Part shown: positions 1 through 9,232 of the stretch, in pieces | How positions within the stretch are numbered: the first letter of the stretch is position 1 | Layout of the letters: every line of letters begins with the position of its first letter | NCBI RefSeq assembly: GCF_025854375.1 | Contig: NZ_CP107575.1 | Coordinates: forward strand, 2,728,001-2,792,000 | Direction of reading: 5' to 3' | Length of the DNA: 64,000 nucleotides | DNA from: Glutamicibacter sp. JL.03c | GTDB taxonomy: Bacteria; Actinomycetota; Actinomycetes; Actinomycetales; Micrococcaceae | Position numbers and translations under genes: made by a program | The notes under the pieces: generated by a model | Told to the model about the DNA's origin: nothing | Databases searched by the model: none | What the model saw: only the letters and a program-made list of their open reading frames with translations

Positions 1-877
1 GCAGCTCAGTGGTGCGCTGACGCAGATAGTCAATCGGGGCGTTGAGCTTGAGTTGCAGGGCCACGTTGCCGGAGATCTCCGTGCTGCGCCGTGACCAGTT
101 CTCAAATGGAGTCGTGGTGAAGTAGGTGGAAGGCAGGATCATCCGGCGGCCGTCAAGGAGCAGGACAACCACGTAGGACAAGGTGATTTCCTCTACGGTG
201 CCACGCTCGCCTTCAACCACCACGGTGTCATCCACGCGAATGGAATCGGTGAAAGCCACCTGCAGTCCAGCGAAGACATTGGCCAGCGTGGACTGGACAG
301 CCAAACCGACCACCACCGAAGCCAAACCAGCTGAGGCGAGCAGTCCGGCGCCCAAGGCCCTGACCTGTTCGATTGTCAGCAGGACGGCTGCCACGGCCAG
401 GATGCACAGCACTGCGATAAGCACCCGGCGCATCAGGCCAACCTGGGTTTGCACCTTGGCCAGTCGTCGCCCGGGGCCGAATTTCGCTTCGAAGCGGGAG
501 ATCATGCCGGCTTCGATGACGCGGACCAATTTGATGATGAACCAGGTCAAGAACATCACCAGGATGATGAGGATGACGAATTGCCATGGGTTGTACCAGT
601 CACGGTTGTGATAGAAGAACGCGAAAGCGGACTTGGCAACGATGGAGGTGATCAGTCCAAAAAATGGAAGGCGGGTGGCCTTCACATCCGCCTCGTCCAC
701 GCCGATTCGACGCAGGGTGCGGCGGGCGATGGCACTGAATACAAAAGCCAGGATCGCCGCGAAGACCGCGCCGGCCAGAAGCACGGCCCAGAATTGCAGC
801 GACACGGGCAGGAAGCTGGAAACGCTGATGACTTCCTCGACAGTCTCGTTTAGAGGTTCAACGGGGTTTGGTGACAT
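1..877 (-). CDS. MscS-family mechanosensitive ion channel (3' end outside window)
   Basis: Reading the minus strand from ATG at 877 gives an open frame to the window edge with no stop, about 292 residues. It begins MSPNPVEPLNETVEE and carries three hydrophobic segments (roughly residues 22-50, 95-115 and 150-170). The third is followed by the glycine/alanine-rich pore-lining helix (around LASAGLASVVVGLAVQ) and then the beta domain with an FTDSIRVDDTVVV-type stretch, the MscS family signature. The role is a membrane channel that opens under tension to release osmolytes on hypo-osmotic shock. There is no clear purine-rich ribosome site ahead of the ATG. The C-terminal cytoplasmic cage is missing only because the window ends. 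Confidence 0.9.
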   Translation of the reverse strand, partial: MSPNPVEPLNETVEEVISVSSFLPVSLQFWAVLLAGAVFAAILAFVFSAIARRTLRRIGVDEADVKATRLPFFGLITSIVAKSAFAFFYHNRDWYNPWQFVILIILVMFLTWFIIKLVRVIEAGMISRFEAKFGPGRRLAKVQTQVGLMRRVLIAVLCILAVAAVLLTIEQVRALGAGLLASAGLASVVVGLAVQSTLANVFAGLQVAFTDSIRVDDTVVVEGERGTVEEITLSYVVVLLLDGRRMILPSTYFTTTPFENWSRRSTEISGNVALQLKLNAPIDYLRQRTTEL

Positions 878-1096
878 GCTTAAAGGATGTCATATGGCAC
901 TAGATAAATGCTGTGCAGGACCTTGTCCCAAGCCCGAAAACAGCGCGGATTCAAGCGGTCCTGATCACAGTGGATTAGCTACGCTGAAAGCAGGAAGAAC
1001 TACATCGACGCCTGCCGCAGGTTCGTGGGCAGGCGGATGGCGTTTTGCGTGTCCTTGTGCGTAACACCCGATCAACCTGATGATTAATGTGCCACC

Positions 1097-2104
1097 ATGC
1101 TAAGTATGAGCCGAACATTTGCTTATCAGCAGGTTGATGTCTTTGCGCCCACTGCGTTTAACGGCAATGGGCTCGGAGTCGTATTCAATGCTGACAGCCT
1201 GTCTGATAATCAGATGCAGCACTTCGCCCAGTGGCTGAATATGGCTGAGACAGTATTCTTCGTCGGCCCCACCCACGAAGAGGCCGACTACGCCATCCGC
1301 ATTTTCACTCCCAGCACGGAATTGTCCTTTGCGGGACACCCGACGCTGGGTGCTGCGCACGCGTGGCTGGAATCCGGTGGGGTGCCTGGCCCGGCCGGCC
1401 ATTTGATCCAGCAATGCGAAGCCGGACTCATTCCTGTTCGAGTGGAACGCGAAAGCACCGACAGCCATTCACGCCGGCTCGCTTTCCTGGCTCCCCCGCT
1501 GACTCGCACCGGCCCGTTGGAGCCGGACGTCCTCCAGTGGGCGATTAGCGGACTGGGGATTCACGAGGATGACGTCGTTGATCACCAGTGGCTGGTCAAC
1601 GGCCCGCAGCCGGCCGGCTTGGTCCTGCGTGACGCTGACGTGGTGCTGGGAATCGAACCTGACTACGAGGCGCTTCAAGGTCTTGAGGTGGGCGTCATCG
1701 GACCCTACACGGCATCGAGCGTAGCCCATGGCGTCTGGCAGCCGCGCGGTTCGCTGTTGCCAAGGGTTTCAGGCACGCGCGAGGAACTGCGGCCGCTGGA
1801 TTCCTCCGATCTGGAACGCTCCGAAGAACGCTTCGGTTCTGTGGTGATGCAGCCTCCAGCCGACTTCGAAGTGCGCGCCTTCGTGGCCGGCGAAGCCGTC
1901 TCCGAGGATCCGGCCACCGGGTCGCTGAATGCCGCCTTTGGCATCTGGCTGACCCAGTCCGGCTACGCCCCGCAACGCTATACGGTGCGCCAGGGAACCC
2001 GGGTTGGCCGAAACGCCATCTTGCATATCGAAGCCACCGAAAAGGGAGTCTGGGTCAGTGGCGACGTGGAAACCCGCATCTCGGGGAATGTGAGCTTCGA
2101 CTGA
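1097..2104 (+). CDS. PhzF-family isomerase/epimerase
   Basis: A 335-residue protein with the PhzF fold pattern: an N-terminal VDVFAPTAFNGNGLGVV segment, the catalytic-type glutamate in NMAETVFF (E51), the FTPSTELSFAGHPTLG motif, and the second-half glycine-rich EDPATGSLNAAFG motif. PhzF proteins are cytosolic cofactor-independent isomerases. Only some make phenazines, and most, including probably this one, act on unknown small metabolites; there is no phenazine gene nearby. Length is a little above the usual 260-300 residues because of a longer middle section. A second ATG four codons downstream is an alternative start, and no strong ribosome site separates them. It lies just ahead of an exporter gene on the same strand, 61 bases apart. 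Confidence 0.85.
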   Translation: MLSMSRTFAYQQVDVFAPTAFNGNGLGVVFNADSLSDNQMQHFAQWLNMAETVFFVGPTHEEADYAIRIFTPSTELSFAGHPTLGAAHAWLESGGVPGPAGHLIQQCEAGLIPVRVERESTDSHSRRLAFLAPPLTRTGPLEPDVLQWAISGLGIHEDDVVDHQWLVNGPQPAGLVLRDADVVLGIEPDYEALQGLEVGVIGPYTASSVAHGVWQPRGSLLPRVSGTREELRPLDSSDLERSEERFGSVVMQPPADFEVRAFVAGEAVSEDPATGSLNAAFGIWLTQSGYAPQRYTVRQGTRVGRNAILHIEATEKGVWVSGDVETRISGNVSFD

Positions 2105-2165
2105 TTCGCCGTTCATAGGCGTCCTATCCATTCCCCTGGAGCCGAACAGGAACTAACCTTGGTCA

Positions 2166-3611
2166 GTGCCTGAAACTGCAAATCCCACCACTGACTTTGA
2201 TAAGAGAGCCGCATGGCGTGCCCTTTGGGCGCTGGTCATCGGATTCTTCATGATCCTCTTGGACACCACGATTGTGTCCACCGCGATGCCTTCAATCATG
2301 GCTTCGCTTGATGCCGATATTTCCGGCATCTTGTGGGTCAATAGCGCCTACCTGCTTACCTTCGCCGTGCCATTGCTGGTCACCGGCCGATTGGGTGACC
2401 GCTTCGGCCCACGCAACATCTACCTCATCGGCATGGTGATCTTCTCCTTGGCCTCGCTATGGTGCGGCTTGTCGGATTCGCTGGGATCCCTGATTGCCGC
2501 TCGCGCAGTCCAGGGCCTGGGGGCATCGATGATCTCGCCCCAGGCAATGACCATGATTACCCGCCTGTTCCCCTACCAGCACCGTGGCGCGGCCATGGGC
2601 CTGTGGGGCGCGGTCGCTGGTATCGCGTCGCTGATCGGCCCGATTGCCGGCGGCCTGCTGGTGGACTCAGTGGGCTGGGAATGGATCTTCTTCATCAACC
2701 TGCCCATCGCCGTGCTCAGCCTCGTGATGGTCTTCAAGTTTGTTCCGCGCTTGGAACCCCAGGCGCACTCCTTCGACTGGGTTGGCGTTGCCCTGTCGGC
2801 GGTGGCCATGTTCTGCCTCGTCTTCGGCATCCAGGAAGGCGACTCGACGAATTGGGAGCCATTCATTGGCCCCTTGGGATCCTGGCACCTGATTATCGGC
2901 GGCATCCTGTTGCTGGCTGTCTTCGTTTGGTGGCAGAGCAAGACGAAGTCGGAACCGCTCGTCCCGCTGCGCCTATTCACGGTGCGCAATTTCTCGCTAG
3001 CCAATGTGGCCATCACCTTCATGGGATTGACTATCGCCACCATCAGCTTGCCCATGGTGTTCTTCCTGCAGAACGTGCGCGGCCTGACCCCGACAGAGTC
3101 GGCCTTGATGATTTCCCCGATGGCAGTGGTCGGTATTTTCATCGCTCCGCGTTTGGGCAAGATGGTCAACAAGCTCAGCCCTCGCGTCTTGGCGGTGCCC
3201 GGCTTCCTGCTCTTTGGCGGCGCCACTGTGGTCTATGCCTTCATGATGCATGCAGACATCGCCTTGTGGACCTTGCTGATTCCATCGGCCGTTCAGGGTA
3301 TTGGCTCGGCCATGATCTGGCCTTCGCTGTCTTTGGCAGCCACCCGGGATCTGACGCCACGCGATGCGGGTGCCGGATCCGGCATCTACAACACCACCCG
3401 CCAGATCGGTTCAGTGCTAGGTTCCGCGCTCATCGCCGTCATGATGGATTCGCGCATCCAGGCGCAAATCGAAAAGGCTGGCTCCAAGGACCCCGCAACG
3501 ATGATGGAAGCGACGTCGGTTGGTCTTGGACAGGCACTGCTTCTGCCTGGCTTCGTTGCTGTCGCCGCGGTGATCGTTGTGGCGTTCTTGAGCCCCGGCA
3601 AAAGGGCCTAG
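2166..3611 (+). CDS. MFS drug exporter, DHA2 (EmrB/QacA) type
   Basis: A 481-residue integral membrane protein starting at GTG, with AGGAAC a few bases upstream. The first helix contains the LDTTIVSTAMPSI motif (motif D1 of DHA2 transporters), and loop 2-3 has the motif A variant GRLGDRFGPRN. Helix 5 carries the GPIAGGLLVDSVGWEWIFFIN motif typical of proton-coupled drug exporters. About 14 hydrophobic segments are expected. It probably expels a toxic organic compound in exchange for protons. The upstream PhzF-like gene may be co-transcribed. A strong hairpin right after the stop ends the unit. Confidence 0.9.
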   Translation: MPETANPTTDFDKRAAWRALWALVIGFFMILLDTTIVSTAMPSIMASLDADISGILWVNSAYLLTFAVPLLVTGRLGDRFGPRNIYLIGMVIFSLASLWCGLSDSLGSLIAARAVQGLGASMISPQAMTMITRLFPYQHRGAAMGLWGAVAGIASLIGPIAGGLLVDSVGWEWIFFINLPIAVLSLVMVFKFVPRLEPQAHSFDWVGVALSAVAMFCLVFGIQEGDSTNWEPFIGPLGSWHLIIGGILLLAVFVWWQSKTKSEPLVPLRLFTVRNFSLANVAITFMGLTIATISLPMVFFLQNVRGLTPTESALMISPMAVVGIFIAPRLGKMVNKLSPRVLAVPGFLLFGGATVVYAFMMHADIALWTLLIPSAVQGIGSAMIWPSLSLAATRDLTPRDAGAGSGIYNTTRQIGSVLGSALIAVMMDSRIQAQIEKAGSKDPATMMEATSVGLGQALLLPGFVAVAAVIVVAFLSPGKRA

Positions 3612-3640
3612 CAGCGCATTTCCAGACGCCAGATACGCCA

Positions 3641-3686
3641 GAACCCTGGCTTGGTCAGTTCAGTTGAACTGACCAAACCAGGGTTC
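3641..3686. terminator. bidirectional terminator hairpin
   Basis: Near-perfect inverted repeat with arms at 3641-3662 and 3665-3686 (GAACCCTGG...CCAGGGTTC), one internal mismatch and a 2-base loop. It sits between the convergent exporter gene and the small gene on the other strand, so it can end both transcripts. Confidence 0.85.
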
Positions 3687-3697
3687 ATTCTAGCTAT

Positions 3698-3880
3698 TTA
3701 GGCCTGGTCGGCAGGGCCGTCGTTGTCGTCGTTGTTCTTGAATTCATCGACCTTCTCGCCGATTTTCTCCTGAGCATCAGCGGCAAGTTCCTTGATGTTC
3801 TCCGTAGCGTCGCCAGCGAACTCCTTGGCGCTCTCGACTGCTTCGCCCAGCTTCTTCTTTGCGTCATCCAAGAAACTCAT
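3698..3880 (-). CDS. small amphipathic helical protein (MT0933/CsbD-like)
   Basis: Sixty residues, MSFLDDAKKKLGEAVESA..., made of charged heptad-like stretches rich in A, K, E and D with an acidic tail ending DNDGPADQA. The N-terminal FLDDAKKKL and the repeated short K/E helices resemble the MT0933-like (annotated antitoxin) and CsbD-like small stress proteins of actinobacteria. An excellent ribosome site (AAGGGAG) precedes the ATG. I see no toxin partner next to it: the neighbour upstream on the same strand is a DoxX-like membrane protein. Function is unknown; a stress-associated structural role is a guess from composition. Confidence 0.75.
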   Translation of the reverse strand: MSFLDDAKKKLGEAVESAKEFAGDATENIKELAADAQEKIGEKVDEFKNNDDNDGPADQA

Positions 3881-3985
3881 GTGGTTCTCCCTTTAGCTTG
3901 TTATCAAAATTCGACCACTGAAAACCGCAGTCTTCAGGATCAACTTACTTCGGTCTGCGTGCTGGGCTAGGCCATGGCGCAAAGA

Positions 3986-4417
3986 TTACTTGTCTTTTTT
4001 GGTCTTCTTTGCTGCCTTGCGGCCAAAAATCAGTGCCACGGCGATGCCGGCCAGCCATGCGTCCTTGGCCAACGCAGTTCCATCAGCAGTTGGGCGGACG
4101 CCGTCGGACTCGGTCATGCCCGGTGTACGCAGGTATGAGGAAAGCAGCACGCCAGAGAAAGCGCCCAATGCGATACCTGCCAAGCGCGATGGAACCAAAG
4201 GCAGTAGCAGCGCGCTGCCCAGGGAGATTTCCGAGACGGACAGGAGCTTGCCGAAGACTGCTGGCTCTAGTTCGCCCAGTTGCGGCACGCCATTGGATGC
4301 CATCTGCTGCAGGCCGGCCGCGCTGGCCTCATCAATGCGCAGCTTGTTAATTCCGCTGTTGAGAATGAATGCGCCGCTGACTAATCGGAGTGCGGCGTTT
4401 GCGATCGAGATTCCCAT
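3986..4417 (-). CDS. DoxX-like membrane protein
   Basis: A 143-residue protein with four hydrophobic segments. It begins with an ALRLVSGAFILNSGINKL segment typical of DoxX-family proteins and ends in a lysine-rich cytoplasmic tail (RKAAKKTKKDK). DoxX proteins are small inner-membrane proteins linked in some species to thiol/oxidative stress or quinone chemistry, but most are uncharacterised. A ribosome-site-like GTGAGGG lies just ahead of the ATG. It is divergent from the TetR gene at 4576, with about 160 bases of shared promoter region, so control by that TetR is possible but not shown. Confidence 0.75.
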   Translation of the reverse strand: MGISIANAALRLVSGAFILNSGINKLRIDEASAAGLQQMASNGVPQLGELEPAVFGKLLSVSEISLGSALLLPLVPSRLAGIALGAFSGVLLSSYLRTPGMTESDGVRPTADGTALAKDAWLAGIAVALIFGRKAAKKTKKDK

Positions 4418-4575
4418 GGGCCCTCACTTCTCTTTCCAATGGTAAAAACGCGTTCTGGAAAAGAACGCCCTGCTGTTCAGCGTAGTCATGGCGGTGGTAG
4501 TTCACAATCATTTCAGCGGCGCGCTCAGCGCTCGCCAAGATTCCGGAGCTGAGAATCGTGCTAAATTCGTGAATC

Positions 4576-5265
4576 ATGATCGCCTCTTCCGCTGTACCTC
4601 CGGCCGCACTTGATCTGCTCATTTCCCAGGGCTTTGATGCCACCAGTGTTGATGAGCTGGCAGCTGCGGCAGGGATCTCGCGTTCCACGTTCTTCCGCCG
4701 TTTCGGTTCCAAGGAGAACATGGTTTTTGCGGACCAGGAAATGATCATCACCCACGTTCAGACCACGCTGGCAGCTTCTTCCGTTGATGCGATCTCCACC
4801 TTGATTGACGCCGCCCATGTCGTGTTCGACCAGTACACGGTCAACCCGGAAGGCGCCCGGCTGCGCCACAAGCTGCTTTCCTCTGTTCCGTCATTGCGGG
4901 AACGCGAACTGGTCTCGACCCACCGGTACGAACGAGCTTTTTATGATTTCCTGGCCCGTCGCAACCTTGCCAGCACCGCGTCGGAAAAGTCCTTGTGTCT
5001 CGGTGTCAGCGCAGGGCTCGTGGCCATCCACAATGACCACCTGAGAACGTGGATCAAGGATCCGAATATCACCGATCGCAGCAAGCTGGCACATGATGTC
5101 CGCCTGTTCCTGGAACGCTTTGCCGATTTGCTGGGCACTGAGGGCGCTGGCATGGAAGCCGCTTCCCCTGCGCCCACGGTACTTGTTTCAGTCTTGGATT
5201 CGGGTGCCGATGAGCAGGCGATTCTGCAGGCCGTTTCAGCGGCCTTGAAGGACCGCAGTAGGTAG
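4576..5265 (+). CDS. TetR-family transcriptional regulator
   Basis: A 229-residue regulator whose first 55 residues form the TetR DNA-binding domain: a helix AALDLLISQGFDATSVDELA, then AAAAGISRSTFFRRFGSKENMV with the helix-turn-helix. The in-frame stop two codons before the ATG fixes the earliest possible start here. The remainder is a ligand-binding domain of no obvious subclass. It lies 98 bases ahead of an acyl-CoA dehydrogenase gene on the same strand, so control of acyl-CoA metabolism is the simplest idea. The divergent DoxX-like gene is another possible target. Confidence 0.9.
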   Translation: MIASSAVPPAALDLLISQGFDATSVDELAAAAGISRSTFFRRFGSKENMVFADQEMIITHVQTTLAASSVDAISTLIDAAHVVFDQYTVNPEGARLRHKLLSSVPSLRERELVSTHRYERAFYDFLARRNLASTASEKSLCLGVSAGLVAIHNDHLRTWIKDPNITDRSKLAHDVRLFLERFADLLGTEGAGMEAASPAPTVLVSVLDSGADEQAILQAVSAALKDRSR

Positions 5266-5363
5266 GCACCCACGAGAAATGAAACCTAGTCTCTTGACAT
5301 GAAACTGCGTTCCATTAGGCTGGAGATGAAAGTTTTCACTCTAGCCAATTTGGAGCGCCTGAG

Positions 5364-6596
5364 ATGACCGAGCAGTCTACCGGTTTGGAATTTCCCAGCG
5401 GTGTAGTTGAACCGGAATACGACCTATGGGCAGAAGAGGTCAACATTGACCCCACAGGAATCTTTGCCGACATGGATGCCGCGGATCTTGCCTGGCGTGA
5501 CAAGGCCCGCAAATTCGTCGTGGGAGAAGTCAAAAAGGACATTCACGAATACTGGGATAGGGCAGACTACCCACTCCATTTGATCAAGAAGCTCGGCGAG
5601 GCAGACCTGCTGCGTGACGGCATGAACCTGAATTCCTACGAAAAGATGACTCCACTGGCTGCCGGTCTGGTGAATATGGAAATGGCGCGTGGTGACGGAT
5701 CCGTCGCCACCATCGTTGGCGTGCAGGGCGGCTTGGCTCTGCGCTCTGTCCTCTTCTGCGGCAACGAGGAACAGATCCAGAAGTACGCCATGCCGATGCT
5801 AGCTGGAGAACTGCCTGGCGCATTTGCGTTGACCGAGCCAACCCATGGCTCCGACTCGGTGTCATTGGAAACCCGCGCGACGAAAGTCGAGGGCGGGTAT
5901 CGGATCAGCGGCGAAAAGAAATGGATCGGCAACGGCTCCATCGGCGGCATCTCGATCGTCTGGGCACGTGATGATGAAGGGAAGATCCGCGGCTTCGTGG
6001 TGCATCAGGATGCTGAAGGCTATAGCGCTACCACCATCCAGAACAAGCTATCGCTGCGCGCCATTTGGCAAGCGCATATCCGCATGGAGAACGTCTTCGT
6101 TCCCGACGAGGACGTGCTGCCACAGGCCACCAGCTTCAAGGACACCTCCCGAGTCCTGTTCGCCACCCGTCTCGGCGTCGCCTGGTCCGCCGTCGGACAT
6201 GCCACCGCATGCTACGAGTCGGCAGTGAACTACGCCAAGCAGCGCGTGCAGTTCGGCCGCCCGCTGGCCGCCAGCCAGATTGTCCAAGAACGCCTGGCCC
6301 GGATGCAGTCCGAGCTGGCCACCATTCAGGTGCTCGTGATGCAAGCGACCAAGCGCGAGACCTCCGGAGAGCTAACCGGGCCGCAGGCATCACTGGCCAA
6401 GTACACCGCTACCCGTACGGCCCGCACCATTGCTTCCAATGCCCGCGACCTGCTGGGCGGCAACGGCATTCTCACCAGCAACCGTGTAGCCCGCCACTTC
6501 GCTGATGTGGAAGCGATCCACACCTATGAAGGGACCGAGACCGTCCAGGCATTGATCATGGGCCGTGACATCACCGGGTTCTCCGCCTTCGCCTAA
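5364..6596 (+). CDS. acyl-CoA dehydrogenase, glutaryl-CoA-dehydrogenase-like
   Basis: A 410-residue FAD enzyme. It shows the family motif FALTEPTHGSDS around residue 155, the GEKKWIGNGS flavin segment, RVQFGRPLAASQ near residue 300, and DLLGGNGIL with a C-terminal HTYEGTETVQALIMGRDITG. The catalytic-base glutamate in YEGT and the closing GRDITGFSAF pattern match glutaryl-CoA dehydrogenases and the related short-chain oxidase group better than ordinary medium-chain enzymes. It would oxidise an acyl-CoA, passing electrons to ETF (or oxygen), in amino-acid or fatty-acid breakdown. It follows the TetR gene and ends at a strong terminator. Substrate is uncertain, and no glutarate-pathway neighbours are seen. 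Confidence 0.88.
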   Translation: MTEQSTGLEFPSGVVEPEYDLWAEEVNIDPTGIFADMDAADLAWRDKARKFVVGEVKKDIHEYWDRADYPLHLIKKLGEADLLRDGMNLNSYEKMTPLAAGLVNMEMARGDGSVATIVGVQGGLALRSVLFCGNEEQIQKYAMPMLAGELPGAFALTEPTHGSDSVSLETRATKVEGGYRISGEKKWIGNGSIGGISIVWARDDEGKIRGFVVHQDAEGYSATTIQNKLSLRAIWQAHIRMENVFVPDEDVLPQATSFKDTSRVLFATRLGVAWSAVGHATACYESAVNYAKQRVQFGRPLAASQIVQERLARMQSELATIQVLVMQATKRETSGELTGPQASLAKYTATRTARTIASNARDLLGGNGILTSNRVARHFADVEAIHTYEGTETVQALIMGRDITGFSAFA

Positions 6597-6616
6597 TGAA
6601 CATTAGGCACAGCTTG

Positions 6617-6655
6617 AAGGGTGTGGTCCCGGCCGTTGGCCGGGACCACACCCTT
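6617..6655. terminator. strong hairpin terminator
   Basis: Perfect 18-bp stem, arms 6617-6634 and 6638-6655 (AAGGGTGTGGTCCCGGCC), 3-base loop. It lies between the convergent acyl-CoA dehydrogenase and hrpB genes. No long T-run follows, so it may act as a bidirectional barrier. Confidence 0.8.
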
Positions 6656-6661
6656 CGTTAC

Positions 6662-9232
6662 TCATGACTGCTGGTTGAGGCGGCTTTTCGTTTTCGCCGT
6701 GGCCACGTGCTCCCACGGATTTTCCGGCCAAGGATGCTTCGGATAGCGCCCACGCATTTCGGAGCGTACCTGGGCATACGGACCATTGAAGAAAGACACC
6801 AGATCATCGGTCACCGCCAGTGGACGACCGCCGGGTGATAGGAGGTGGAATTGCACAGGCAGTTTCCCTCGAACCAGACGCGGTGATTCAGCCAAGCCGA
6901 AGCACTCCTGGAGCTTGACGGCCACGACCGCTGGGCCGGCCTCTCCAACGGCAGGGTAGGAAATCATGATCCTGGACCCGGATGGAACCTCTAGACGCTG
7001 TGGAACCAGCGAATCGAAATCGTGGGCATGCTCCCATGGCAACAACGTGCGCAAGGCAGAATACAGATCAGTCTTGGCTGCATTTTTGCCCTGGGCGACT
7101 TGGCGCAAAATAGGTTGCAGCCACTCTTGCGCCCGTTCTATCAAGGCCTGCTCATCAACCGCTCTGAACGGCTCCCCCAGCAAGCGATAGGCCGCTGCCA
7201 TGCGGCGGCGCAAGGCCTCAAAGCTTTCCTGCTCGCCGAAGAATTCCAGCCCTTGGTCCTGTACCGCTAGCTGGACTGCTTTCATTCCCAGTTCTTCAGT
7301 TGCCTTGATGGGACGGGAAGACAGTTCAATTGCGCCAAAGCGGTCGACTTTCCGGGCGCTGATTTTTCCGTCCATGAACTCGGCGGTTTCTTCGCTCTCG
7401 TGCAGCTGCGGGAGGAGCTCAAGCACCATGGGCAAGTCGATGCCGATGGCCCGCCGGATTGTCGCCTTGCTACCTGTCCTGGCCACTTCGACAACAGCCA
7501 GGTATTCCTCGTGGACCAGCTGGCTCCCGCGCGGAAGTACCGCTCGCGTTCCCGACGCCAGGAGGTATTCATTGTGTCCAACCTGGCGGGCCACCCATTG
7601 CGGATATGCAAGAGCGCTGATGCCGGATAGAGCCTCGATTGGCGCGACCACTGGAGAAGAGGCACCCCGCTGGCCTTGCACTTGGCTGGCTACCATCCTC
7701 TCCAGACGTTCTGCCTCCTGCTTCCAGGCACGATGCCCCGGGTGGGATGCCTTGCGTATCGCGGCAAAGAGTTCTTGCATGTCCGCGCTGCTAATGCGCT
7801 CGGAGCTGGCCAGCAATGCTACCGCCTGTGCTGCCGGCCGCGCACCGAAGAGCGGCGCGCCTTCCAGCAGCGCGCGTGCGGCTCGTGGGTCGGAGGGAAT
7901 CTTGACCATTTGCTCGCCCAAGGTTGTAATACGTCCCGAGCCGTCAACGGCACCCAGGCTCTTGAGCACTAGCTCGTCGCTGGCCATAGTGGACGCTGGC
8001 GGAACTTCCCAAAGATCCAGCCCTTCTCCCCGGGGGGTTCCCCACGCCGCCAAAGCAAGTCCGGCCGAGATCAGGTCACCGGTGCGGATTTCCGGAGTGG
8101 CATGGGCAGGGGCCGCGGCGAAGGCCTTCGGATCCAAGGTGCGCACCACTAGTCCCGGGCCAAGTCGTCCGGCACGGCCGGCTCGCTGGGTTGCCGTGGC
8201 ACGACTGGCCACCACCGTGACCAGCCCGGACATTCCACGCGAGGTGTCGCGCCGTGGTTCGCGCGCGTAGCCGGCATCGATGACCAGATGGACGCGAGGT
8301 ACCGTCAACGAGGATTCCGCGACGGACGTCGAGACGATGATTCGAGGCGGACTGCCAGCGGCTGGTTCATTGAGAATCGCATCCTGCTGCGCTGAAGAGA
8401 TCTGGGAATGCAATGCCTGAGCGGACAGTCCGCTGGCGTTGATCTGTGCGCAGACTCGTTCGACTTCTCGCACGCCCGGCACAAACACCAAGGTATCGAC
8501 GGGATCTTGGCTTGCCGCATTGGCTCTTGCCGAATGCTGCACGCTAACAGCGGCGACATGACGCAGGTAGTCGTCCTTGATTCCGAATTCAGTGACTCTC
8601 GTTGATGAGTAGCTCTCAAAAATTTCTTCGACATCGTACTGGGCAGTTTGCGCGCTGAAGACTCGCGCCGGTTTTTCTGTCGAAAGAAATTCCGCCAGCT
8701 CCTGGGCATGCAGCGTTGCGCTCATCAGAACCAGGCAGAGGTCATCACGCAGTTCGCTGACTTGCTTGACCATCGCCAGCAGCAAATCAGTGTCGATGGA
8801 ACGCTCGTGTACTTCATCGATGATGACAGCGCTAACACCATCCAAGTCCGGGTCTGCCAGCAGCCTGCGGAGCATCAAGCCCGCGGTGACAAATTCAACC
8901 CGGGTACTTGCCGAGCTTTTGCGTTCCCCGCGCACTGCGAAACCGACGTGCTCGCCAAGTTCCGACCCATCCAGGTACGCCAGTCGTCGGGCGGCGGCTC
9001 GGGCGGCCACACGGCGTGGCTGGGTGACGATGACTTTTCCGGTCAGTCCTGATTCTTCTAGCGCATTGGCCACCGTTGGAGGGACGACGGTGGTTTTGCC
9101 GGACCCCGGCGGAGCCTGGATGACCAACGGGCCCGAGGGATCTTCGACGAGAGCTTTGTACAGGTCATCCCGGCTAGGCCCGAAGGCCAGCCCGGCGGAG
9201 ATCCAGTCTAGATCGAATGCTTCCTTGCTCAT
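6662..9232 (-). CDS. hrpB: ATP-dependent helicase HrpB
   Basis: An 856-residue DEAH/RHA-type helicase. The Walker A motif QAPPGSGKTTVVPP is near residue 40, the DEVHERS Walker B box near residue 140, the SAT motif (VLMSATLHA) after it, and motif VI (ATATQRAGRAGRLGPG) follows. A helicase-associated domain and the long HrpB C-terminal region, ending KHPWPENPWEHVATAKTKSRLNQQS, complete the family architecture at its usual length. HrpB proteins are 3'-5' RNA/DNA helicases of poorly known physiological role. Its start overlaps the stop of the upstream alpha/beta hydrolase gene (ATGA), so the two are translationally coupled. Confidence 0.95.
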   Translation of the reverse strand: MSKEAFDLDWISAGLAFGPSRDDLYKALVEDPSGPLVIQAPPGSGKTTVVPPTVANALEESGLTGKVIVTQPRRVAARAAARRLAYLDGSELGEHVGFAVRGERKSSASTRVEFVTAGLMLRRLLADPDLDGVSAVIIDEVHERSIDTDLLLAMVKQVSELRDDLCLVLMSATLHAQELAEFLSTEKPARVFSAQTAQYDVEEIFESYSSTRVTEFGIKDDYLRHVAAVSVQHSARANAASQDPVDTLVFVPGVREVERVCAQINASGLSAQALHSQISSAQQDAILNEPAAGSPPRIIVSTSVAESSLTVPRVHLVIDAGYAREPRRDTSRGMSGLVTVVASRATATQRAGRAGRLGPGLVVRTLDPKAFAAAPAHATPEIRTGDLISAGLALAAWGTPRGEGLDLWEVPPASTMASDELVLKSLGAVDGSGRITTLGEQMVKIPSDPRAARALLEGAPLFGARPAAQAVALLASSERISSADMQELFAAIRKASHPGHRAWKQEAERLERMVASQVQGQRGASSPVVAPIEALSGISALAYPQWVARQVGHNEYLLASGTRAVLPRGSQLVHEEYLAVVEVARTGSKATIRRAIGIDLPMVLELLPQLHESEETAEFMDGKISARKVDRFGAIELSSRPIKATEELGMKAVQLAVQDQGLEFFGEQESFEALRRRMAAAYRLLGEPFRAVDEQALIERAQEWLQPILRQVAQGKNAAKTDLYSALRTLLPWEHAHDFDSLVPQRLEVPSGSRIMISYPAVGEAGPAVVAVKLQECFGLAESPRLVRGKLPVQFHLLSPGGRPLAVTDDLVSFFNGPYAQVRSEMRGRYPKHPWPENPWEHVATAKTKSRLNQQS

